Positions 57,837-64,000 of a stretch of 64,000 nt of DNA are shown here, piece after piece; within the stretch, counting starts at the first letter, position 1, and the number at the start of each line of letters is the position of its first letter. Where the stretch lies: contig CAYUUW010000001.1 in NCBI GenBank assembly GCA_964448005.1, forward strand, positions 7,937 to 71,936. Direction: 5' to 3'. Below the pieces are notes generated by a model. That model saw only the letters and a list, made by a program, of their open reading frames with translations, was not told where the DNA came from and made no database searches. Both the position numbers and the translations under genes were made by a program. Source of the DNA: CAYUUW01 sp964448005. GTDB taxonomy: Bacteria; Patescibacteriota; Gracilibacteria; UM-FILTER-43-11.

Positions 57837-58922
57837 TCAGTTGCAGGGGGCCGGCTTGGCGGTGAGCCACTGATCCCCGTAGCGGTAGCAGTGCATTCCC
57901 CACCCTGGGAGTTCCATGTGGCAGTCCTCCAGGACGTTGTACCCGTTGGGGCCATAGTCGCTGGCGAAGCCGTCCGACACGTTCACAACCCCAGTGGGGT
58001 CGATGAAGCCATTCGGCGGAATGTTGCCTTGTTCGTCCCGATCGAGGTGGACCTTGAGACCGAGGTAAGGCTGCTTCCAGCACATGGCGGGATCCGTCTG
58101 GGCGATCACCTTGTTTCCCTGAACAGTGGGCGGAGCTTCTGAGCCCACCATCGATCCGCTGCAGCCTACCTTGCCGACCTCGCTAACCCCCTTAGTGACG
58201 CTCACTCCCCCTTGGAATTGGGCGCAGGGGATGCGAATGCCGTCAGGGTAGTGGCCGCTCAGGCCATTGAGATAGACGTGGTTCGGCGTCGACGGGTACC
58301 AGTTGGCAACACCGCCATTCTCACCGTTGGGCTGAAGGAACCCCTCTGAGAGGTTTTGGGCCTGAACCACCAGCGTCTCCCCGGCCTCGGGGTTCTGCGG
58401 GTCTACAAAGCAGAAGACGGCAAACAGGCCTGCTCCCAGACTGACAGTGTCGGGCGAGACCACTTCAGGATGGCTTGGCACCTTCATGCCGTTGGGGATC
58501 TCATTGGGGAGCGTTTGGAAGGCGAATCCCACGAGGCGGCCGTCGACCGGGGCGTATACCAGGTCGCCGTATTCGGCTCGCAGATCGAGCTGGTTGTTCT
58601 GGCTTCCGCCTGCCCAGAGGCTCAGTTCGAACTGCTCCTCCTCGTCGGTGCTGTTGGGATTCCGGTTGAAGCCGATGGCGATTTCCGCCTCGCAGAGGGG
58701 AACCGCGATCACTCCGCTCTCCTCATCGGGATCGCCATCACCGGGGTCACCGTCACCATCGCCGGGATCTCCATCGCCATCCCCCATGGTTTCTTCGGTG
58801 TTGGAGGAAGTGCTGCTGTCACCCGTATCGCCTTCCAAGGTGAGCGAGTTGCCGTCCCCGAGCGGGACGCAAGCGCTCAGAACAAAGAGGCCAAGGCACT
58901 GAATTGTGAGTTTGAGTGTCAT
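57837..58922 (-). CDS. Lipoprotein with Gly-Asp linker
   Basis: 361 residues. The signal peptide ends in LSAC. A Ser/Thr and Gly-Asp-rich linker (about 25-65) follows. A single large domain with eight cysteines carries EAEIAIGFNRNPNS, FELSLWAGGSQNNQLDLRAEYG and GLKVHLDRDEQGNI. It is not a family I recognise. The linker composition is the same as in the DUF4215 lipoprotein at 46530 and resembles lipoproteins of Nannocystis-type myxobacteria. Extracytoplasmic. Confidence 0.78.
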   Translation of the reverse strand: MTLKLTIQCLGLFVLSACVPLGDGNSLTLEGDTGDSSTSSNTEETMGDGDGDPGDGDGDPGDGDPDEESGVIAVPLCEAEIAIGFNRNPNSTDEEEQFELSLWAGGSQNNQLDLRAEYGDLVYAPVDGRLVGFAFQTLPNEIPNGMKVPSHPEVVSPDTVSLGAGLFAVFCFVDPQNPEAGETLVVQAQNLSEGFLQPNGENGGVANWYPSTPNHVYLNGLSGHYPDGIRIPCAQFQGGVSVTKGVSEVGKVGCSGSMVGSEAPPTVQGNKVIAQTDPAMCWKQPYLGLKVHLDRDEQGNIPPNGFIDPTGVVNVSDGFASDYGPNGYNVLEDCHMELPGWGMHCYRYGDQWLTAKPAPCN

Positions 58923-59350
58923 GATGTACTCGATCTTTCTCTTTGGTCTTCAAAACACAATCGGCTTTAGCCGACAGTGCCCCAGGAGAATCCTAGTTCG
59001 GACGCGTTCGCGTTTCTTTCTGGCATCCGCCCCTTGCCATTCCTAGGGGTTTTAAATTCCTGATCAATAGCAAAAGGCGGACGCCAAGACAAACCATCTC
59101 TCCTGAGGGAGTCTGCGCGCGAATACAACTGTAAAGAGAAGGATCAAACCACTGCTGCCTTTCATCGCAGTTCAAGCTGAATGGAGGGGCAAACAGGAGC
59201 GTATTGGGGATTGTCCCCTGCTTCCGATGCTTTCTCAACCATAAGGTGTCCACCGGAATGGGATACAAAAAGCTTTTTTATGTAAATTAAAAAGGCTAGA
59301 ATCGAAAACCAGCTCATTTTGAACAGTAATTCTTTAAAATAAATTTCTAT
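58923..59350. other. Gene-free interval upstream of the 750-residue orphan
   Basis: 428 bp. A minus-strand frame at 58993-59268 lacks coding character and a plausible start. The only element recognised is the promoter at 59274-59302. Confidence 0.5.
59274..59302 (+). promoter_or_regulatory. Promoter of the 750-residue orphan
   Basis: TTTTTT (59274-59279), 17-bp spacer, TAGAAT (59297-59302), about 49 bp before the ATG at 59351. Confidence 0.45.
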
Positions 59351-61603
59351 ATGGGGGAAGGGGTTTTAGAGCGAAGGCTTGATGAAATAACTAAATTAAT
59401 CCAGGAATTGGATGAGACTGACGGTTTTAACGTTTTAAGAGCGGAAATTCGTTACGATTTAGAAGGAAGCAGACGTCTGCATCAGGCCATGTTAGATGAT
59501 GAAGATGCCATTCAGCCCCATTTTTCTGATGGAGCGGATGCGCCAGGAAGTCCTGGTTATATTGTTTGTGGCATTCCCCCAAATCAAAGAAGTAAATCTG
59601 AGCAATTCAATACCAGCAGGCAAATCATTGAATTTGTTCATTATGTCTCACAAATAAAACATCGAATCAAAAAAATCATCATTGGGGAATACGGTCCAAA
59701 AGCAAATGGTCACGCGCAGGCAACCAGCTACCTAATGAAAGAGCCTTCTTCTTACTTGTATACTGAATATGGGCTGGATGAAGAGGCAACTGCCATGGGA
59801 GACATGAGGCGTATAGAAATCGATTCCATTCAGAAGGGCGAAATTGCTGCAGGAAGAATTCAGCCTGAAAATTATGTTCCTGTTGAGCTCATGATGAATA
59901 ATATAGATCAGCCTCAGTTTCGGAGGATTTTTAGGCGAGTAGCGGATTTAGTCAGAAAAGATGAGAATTTAGCTGGAAAAGTATGGGATTGTATTCCTCC
60001 CAAAATTAGGAAAAGCACTGAAGAATTAGGAAAAAGAGGGGGAAATTCGTACCGTAAGCTCAGAGGGGGCAAAAGTGAAGATTGGGAGAAAAAGGGAAAT
60101 AAAACCAAACGTAAACTCCATCTTGATCACAACTCGGAATTTTTCAGGCAGCTTAAGCAAATTGGCTTTAGTGAGGTTGAGCTAGAAGATTTGCTTGCTT
60201 CAGAAGTGGAAACAGAAATAAACGAGCGTGAGTTTGCCTGGGAGAAAATGGCTTACGTTTTTTTGCAAGTAGCTTATACCATTGAAAGAGCTTTAGCTGG
60301 GTGGATAAAGTATGGCTTTGCCAGTGAAGCGAAGTTTGATGAGGTAACCATTGAAATTGTGGAAGCCTTGTGCAAAGGGAATGACGAACTATCTGCTGAA
60401 ATTGCTGAAAAATTAGGAGGCGGGAAAATACGTTCAAAAATGATTTGCTTTGGAAAGGCGGAAAGCGAGGGTGATCTGCCTCCTCCTCCTGACGATTTAC
60501 TAACGCCTTACCAGGCAGAAAGGTCCGGAGAAAGGGCTTCTTTTGAAACAGTGAGCCTTGCCGCTTCTGAGCCGATTGGTGATATGGAGGCTCTCAGCAA
60601 GCATATTACAGGGCTGATGCCAAAATTCTTGCCTATTTTTGCAGCAGAGCTTCTGGAAATAGAGCGGAATCGATGGCTTGATTTGACGCAAGCAGAAAGC
60701 TGGGAATGGAATAAGGGTGAGGCCATAGATTATTTAGAGCAAGCAATAAACGATGGGCATGACTCACTTGCCTTTGAAGCTTTGACTAGAGTGATGGGAA
60801 AAGTGACTGTTCAAAGGTTATTAGGGGCTTCAACTTCTGATTTCTATCGTTCTATTTATATTTTCGATCAAAAAGGGTTTGTGGAACTCCCCAAAAACCC
60901 CCCTGAAGTCATTACAGGAACCCCTGTTTCAAATGAAGTGAGAGAAAGCAGGTTACGTACTTTCTTGAAAGTAATGGCAAACCCTTCTTGTGAATTTAGC
61001 CTGCTTAAAGAGCGCTCAGTGGAGTTTGCCTGCAAGGAAACCAAGCGCCTTAAAGTGATGAAATGGTTAAGCCAAATAACCAGCGCCTTGGTTCAAATTA
61101 AGTCGATAGAGCAAGCCTTGAAAGCCTCGGGGGTTCTTGGGGCAATTAATGGGCATTATCCGATTTCTGATATTCCTAAATACAGCCAGATAAACTCTGG
61201 AGTTGAACCTTTAAGCTATTTTGCTCAACGCGCGGCGCATATTGCTTATTTAAGAGATAAATTGGAATTACTGACGCAGTGTAAAAGCCACAAGGCTCAA
61301 GTCCGCCGTTGGGGGAAGCCATTTATGGCAAACGGAGTCAATCTTACGGCACAGGGAGTGCCGAATGAGCTTCAACTGGCATTCGTCTTAAAAGGATGGA
61401 AAATTCGAGAGACTTTAGAAGACGTGCTTTATGCCGCTCAAAAGGATAAAATAGGGCAAAAAGATTACGCTTATTATAAAAGTCCTGAATTGGATTTGAT
61501 TGAGCGTATGGAAAAGGCTTTAATTCCACTCCTTTCTGAGTATCCAGAGTTCAGAGAGGCGCTAAAAGGTTTTTTTCATCGTTTGGCGGCTTGCTTAAAA
61601 TAG
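59351..61603 (+). CDS. Large orphan protein of unknown function
   Basis: 750 residues, AT-rich, no signal peptide or membrane helix, largely helical with many charged residues. No nucleotide-binding, protease or nucleic-acid motif is recognised. Regions that look well folded are about 85-190 (FNTSRQIIEFVHYVSQIKHRIKKIIIGEYGPKA) and about 440-600 (the AIDYLEQAINDGHDSLAFEALTRVMG segment). A basic patch lies near 225-255 (GNSYRKLRGGKSEDWEKKGNKTKRK). It is preceded by a 400-bp gene-free region, has its own promoter and stands alone. Likely acquired, and cytoplasmic. Confidence 0.65.
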   Translation: MGEGVLERRLDEITKLIQELDETDGFNVLRAEIRYDLEGSRRLHQAMLDDEDAIQPHFSDGADAPGSPGYIVCGIPPNQRSKSEQFNTSRQIIEFVHYVSQIKHRIKKIIIGEYGPKANGHAQATSYLMKEPSSYLYTEYGLDEEATAMGDMRRIEIDSIQKGEIAAGRIQPENYVPVELMMNNIDQPQFRRIFRRVADLVRKDENLAGKVWDCIPPKIRKSTEELGKRGGNSYRKLRGGKSEDWEKKGNKTKRKLHLDHNSEFFRQLKQIGFSEVELEDLLASEVETEINEREFAWEKMAYVFLQVAYTIERALAGWIKYGFASEAKFDEVTIEIVEALCKGNDELSAEIAEKLGGGKIRSKMICFGKAESEGDLPPPPDDLLTPYQAERSGERASFETVSLAASEPIGDMEALSKHITGLMPKFLPIFAAELLEIERNRWLDLTQAESWEWNKGEAIDYLEQAINDGHDSLAFEALTRVMGKVTVQRLLGASTSDFYRSIYIFDQKGFVELPKNPPEVITGTPVSNEVRESRLRTFLKVMANPSCEFSLLKERSVEFACKETKRLKVMKWLSQITSALVQIKSIEQALKASGVLGAINGHYPISDIPKYSQINSGVEPLSYFAQRAAHIAYLRDKLELLTQCKSHKAQVRRWGKPFMANGVNLTAQGVPNELQLAFVLKGWKIRETLEDVLYAAQKDKIGQKDYAYYKSPELDLIERMEKALIPLLSEYPEFREALKGFFHRLAACLK

Positions 61604-61662
61604 ATCATGTCGATTTGAATCCACCCCCCGAAGTTCCGTGCTATGGCTAAAATGGCCCCCTT

Positions 61663-62466
61663 TTAAAGCTTCAAAAAATTGCCTAAAAACTGTTTCGTCG
61701 TTAAGGCATGCTTCATCACATCAAAAACTGACTTCATGGTTTTAGCCAAATAGGTGTTTTCAATCATAATTCCAACCAGATCCTGCTCCTGAGTGGAAAT
61801 AAGATGAATAACATCGCCGTAAATGACAATCGTGGATTCAAACCCCGCTTTATCCGCTTCCACAAAGCCAACCCATTCAGAAACATCTTTTTCATATTTT
61901 TCCACATAATCCCTGGCATCCTCATGATTGGCGATAATAAGCTGCGATTTATGCTTTTTGCCTTTTCTTCCGGGGGCGAAATGCTCGCGGATGTATCGGC
62001 GGATCTCGGGGTGCAAGCGATGAGCGGAAATAAAATACATTGGCTCCTCCGTTTCTATCTGCAGATCAATCATTTTGCAAATTCCCTCCACCCCCTCAAA
62101 ATAGCTGACTTTCGATTCCGGCAAAAACGCCGAACGCAGGTTGTTGAGTTCCGGAATGAGGCCCTCCAGTGCTTCCAGCTGATTGGCGACCCGTTGCTGA
62201 TTGCGTTTGAGCACATTTTTTAGATCCTCCGGCGAAATAGCCGAAAAGTACTGTACGCTCGCCTTGATGTCTTTTTTCACAAATCCTTTCTCTGCCAGGC
62301 TGTCTAGCTGGAAAAAAGTGGATGAGCGAGGCAATTTCACCTTTCGCGCAATCACGCTCGCCGCTTGCGGGCCCAGTTCCAGCAGGCTGATGTAAATGCT
62401 CGCCTCTTTATCCGTGAGGCCGACGCTTTTAAGAAAAAGAGGGATGGAGGTCATAGCTGTTGTCAA
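61663..62466 (-). CDS. TrmB family transcriptional regulator
   Basis: 267 residues. The N-terminal winged helix LTDKEASIYISLLELGPQAASVIARKVKLPRSSTFFQLDSLAEKGFVKK is the TrmB pattern. A coiled linker (about 85-110) and a C-terminal regulatory domain (ESKVSYFEGVEGICKMIDLQI onwards) follow, of the TrmB_C type that binds sugars in archaea. TrmB proteins are mostly archaeal but also occur in candidate-phylum bacteria. A long dyad lies 26 bp upstream at 62492. The start may be at codon 1 or 5. Confidence 0.86.
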   Translation of the reverse strand: MTTAMTSIPLFLKSVGLTDKEASIYISLLELGPQAASVIARKVKLPRSSTFFQLDSLAEKGFVKKDIKASVQYFSAISPEDLKNVLKRNQQRVANQLEALEGLIPELNNLRSAFLPESKVSYFEGVEGICKMIDLQIETEEPMYFISAHRLHPEIRRYIREHFAPGRKGKKHKSQLIIANHEDARDYVEKYEKDVSEWVGFVEADKAGFESTIVIYGDVIHLISTQEQDLVGIMIENTYLAKTMKSVFDVMKHALTTKQFLGNFLKL

Positions 62467-62491
62467 TCATTGCGGACAATGAAAGCATAAT

Positions 62492-62520
62492 ATACTTAAA
62501 AAGACTTTTTAAATAAGTAT
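62492..62520. promoter_or_regulatory. Candidate TrmB operator
   Basis: Dyad with arms ATACTTA (62492-62498) and TAAGTAT (62514-62520), inner complementary AAAAG and CTTTTT. It overlaps the likely -35/-10 area of the TrmB gene. Confidence 0.6.
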
Positions 62521-62533
62521 TTTCTGCTGTCTA

Positions 62534-62573
62534 GAATGGTGGGCAATAGTGGCTTGGGTTTTGGGTTCGACCA
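62534..62573 (-). pseudogene. Fragment of a DUF1801-like gene start
   Basis: On the minus strand ATG-GTC-GAA-CCC-AAA-ACC reads MVEPKTQAT, close to MAEPKTQATTA, the start of the DUF1801 gene at 57594. The similarity stops after about 30 bp. It appears to be a remnant of a lost paralogue. Confidence 0.45.
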
Positions 62574-62633
62574 TATTTTTTGATCTTAAGCATTGGACTG
62601 TTTCTTTTTCAGTGACTCTCAGTCAAGAATTTC

Positions 62634-63068
62634 TCATCGATCCATAAACTCTTCCCGTGCCTCATATCTTTTTTTGCATTCTGCCAGATCAACCCCCAGC
62701 ATGTCAGCCGATTTTTGGAGCCACTGCTTGGAGTATTTCTTTTTGAAATACGCAAAAATCACATCGTCTGTCTGTGGGTGTTCCATGTCCCTCTGGCTGA
62801 GCCTCATCTCTTTTTGACCTGAAACATTGTAGGTGTAGAGGTGATCAAGGGTGATGGAGAAGCATATTTCATCCAACTCCTGAACGTCGATTTTCATCGA
62901 AATTCCCTCAAAATAGGCCCGTACGAAATTGAAATTCTCCTGTAAAATTTGATTCATTTCCACTAAATTCCTTTCAGGAAAAATCGCATTGTCCAAACCA
63001 CTGACGATGCGGACATTGCGACCTTCTTTGCGTAAGCGAATTTGAAGTGCATTGAGTCGAAGATTCAT
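62634..63068 (-). CDS. Hypothetical protein upstream of the glyS end
   Basis: 144 residues, soluble, mixed alpha/beta. It contains VRAYFEGISMKIDVQELDEICFSITLDHLYTYNVSGQKEMRLSQRDMEHPQTDDVI and a helical C-terminus with KKKYSKQWLQKSADMLGVDLAECKKRYEAREEFMD. No family recognised. It lies 13 bp downstream of glyS on the same strand, so probably co-transcribed. Confidence 0.66.
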   Translation of the reverse strand: MNLRLNALQIRLRKEGRNVRIVSGLDNAIFPERNLVEMNQILQENFNFVRAYFEGISMKIDVQELDEICFSITLDHLYTYNVSGQKEMRLSQRDMEHPQTDDVIFAYFKKKYSKQWLQKSADMLGVDLAECKKRYEAREEFMDR

Positions 63069-63081
63069 GATTGTATGAATT

Positions 63082-64000
63082 CTACGAATTCAGCTTACCT
63101 CTCAAATATCCCTCCAATTCTTCCACCTTCACCCGGTCCTGCTTCATGGTGTCTCGGTCGCGCACGGTGACGGAATTGTCCTCCAGCGTGTCGAAATCGA
63201 TGGTGACACAGAAGGGCGTGCCGATTTCGTCCTGCCTGCGGTAGCGTTTGCCCACATTGCCGTTGTCGTCCCATTCGCTGCGGAAGTGAGGCTTGAGCTG
63301 CCTGTGGATGGCCTGGGCCTTTTCAATCAGTTCGGGCTTGTTCTTGAGCAAGGGAAACACGGCCACCTGCACCGGGGCCAAATGAGGCTTGAATTTCATC
63401 ACGACTCGCTCTGAGCCGTCTTCCAGGGTTTCTTCATTGTAGGCGTCAATCAGCACAGTAAGCACCGTTCGGTCGCAGCCGAAGGAAGGCTCGATGACGT
63501 GAGGCAAGAACACCTCGTTCGTCTGAGGATCTCGGTATTGCAAATCCTTTCCGCTGAACTGCTGGTGCTGCTTCAGGTCAAAATCGCCCCGGTCGGCCAA
63601 GCCCTGCAGCTCGCCCCACGTCTCAAGCTCATCCGTCTTGCCGAAGGGGAAGCGGTACTCCACGTCGAAGGTCAGCTGGGAATAGTGCGAAAGCTCGTCC
63701 TGGCCATGCTCGCGGAAGCGCAGGTTGCCCTCGCGCACTCCCAAAAGATCCACGAAGAAGCGCTTGCTCTCCTTCTTCCAATCCTCGAACAGAGAGGCTT
63801 TCTGGCTGGGATGGCAGAAGTACTCAATCTCCATCTGCTCGAACTCGCGCGTGCGGAAGGTGAAGTTGCCGGGAGTGATCTCGTTGCGGAAGGCCTTGCC
63901 GATCTGCCCGATGCCGAAAGGCAGGCGGACTCGGCAGGTGTCCACCACGTTCTTGAAGTTCACGAAGATGCCCTGGGCCGTGTCCGGTCGCAGATAAATG
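63082..64000 (-). CDS. glyS: Glycyl-tRNA synthetase (homodimeric type), 5' end outside the window
   Basis: About 306 C-terminal residues are present, beginning IYLRPDTAQGIFVNFKNVV at the window edge (PETAQG in most homologues). Class II core motifs follow: FGIGQIGKAFRNEITPGNFTFRTREFEQMEIEYF, HYSQLTFDVEYRFPFG, and motif 3 EPSFGCDRTVLTVL. The anticodon-binding domain HLAPVQVAVFPLLKNKPEL is complete. This is the alpha2 type, not the alpha2-beta2 type of E. coli. It charges tRNA(Gly). Confidence 0.95.
   Translation of the reverse strand, partial: IYLRPDTAQGIFVNFKNVVDTCRVRLPFGIGQIGKAFRNEITPGNFTFRTREFEQMEIEYFCHPSQKASLFEDWKKESKRFFVDLLGVREGNLRFREHGQDELSHYSQLTFDVEYRFPFGKTDELETWGELQGLADRGDFDLKQHQQFSGKDLQYRDPQTNEVFLPHVIEPSFGCDRTVLTVLIDAYNEETLEDGSERVVMKFKPHLAPVQVAVFPLLKNKPELIEKAQAIHRQLKPHFRSEWDDNGNVGKRYRRQDEIGTPFCVTIDFDTLEDNSVTVRDRDTMKQDRVKVEELEGYLRGKLNS

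Noticed and set aside
58993..59268. 91-codon minus-strand frame
   Set aside because: No family pattern, no start signals and unusual residue use; better left as intergenic.

Overview
The window looks like a metagenome-assembled scaffold: five runs of exactly ten Ns (8465, 19128, 35462, 37605, 54306) are join placeholders. UGA is used as an ordinary stop. Single-copy housekeeping genes (mutY, clpP, tgt, aspS, rsmH, alr, gdhA, ndk, tsaC-like, glyS) sit among many small genes, two S-layer-homology (SLH) proteins and Asp/Gly-rich lipoproteins. This mix suggests a candidate-phylum bacterium, possibly Peregrinibacteria-like within Patescibacteria. That placement is inference. UGA as stop argues against Gracilibacteria and Absconditabacteria. 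Most of the window is GC-rich. Four stretches are clearly AT-richer: 1-7.4 kb, about 24.0-25.1 kb, 51.5-52.3 kb and 59.3-61.6 kb.

1-7.4 kb is the most unusual region: an integron-like cassette array. Four structured attC-like sites (1413-1551, 2107-2224, 2703-2831 and a half-like site from 7167) separate AT-rich units. The units carry a methyltransferase with an Rrf2 regulator, an FMN reductase, an unknown protein, and a whole copper-efflux operon (csoR-copA-HMA/DsbD-like-cupredoxin). A 271-residue tyrosine recombinase follows at 7422, divergent from the nearest cassettes. The two ends of each complete cassette are inverted repeats of 22-73 bp, and the end boxes match within a cassette but not across most sites. 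A solitary cassette with the same half-site sits at 27.36-27.70 kb.

7.4-20.9 kb: recombinase, mutY, orphan and membrane genes, a TipA-like MerR regulator, a quinone reductase, Nudix and methyltransferase genes, and a 1744-residue secreted SLH protein with nine Ig-like repeats arranged as three triplets. 20.9-33.5 kb: a long, mostly minus-strand run of small one-domain proteins (VOC, DUF1697, PIN toxin-antitoxin, MarR, DUF1801, OmdA, AHSA1, MazG-like, DUF1905, DUF1428, DUF1653, cupin), plus a dienelactone hydrolase-like lipoprotein, a TylF-like methyltransferase and an AEC permease.

33.7-45 kb is the core block: PQ-loop protein, clpP, tgt, an RF-like hydrolase, aspS, rsmH-ftsL-like, alr, gdhA and a YqeY-like protein. 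45-64 kb mixes orphans, a Nudix hydrolase, two lipoproteins with myxobacterial-looking linkers, tsaC, two Phd/RelE-type toxin-antitoxin pairs, an M16 peptidase, a HEPN-like protein, ndk, an 887-residue SLH-RlpA-CAP protein, a 750-residue orphan, a TrmB regulator and the 3' part of glyS. Host promoters are often recognisable as TTGnnn-17-TAnnnT, frequently with an extended TGn. Several genes end at loopless perfect palindromes that probably act as terminators. No rRNA, tRNA or CRISPR array was recognised.
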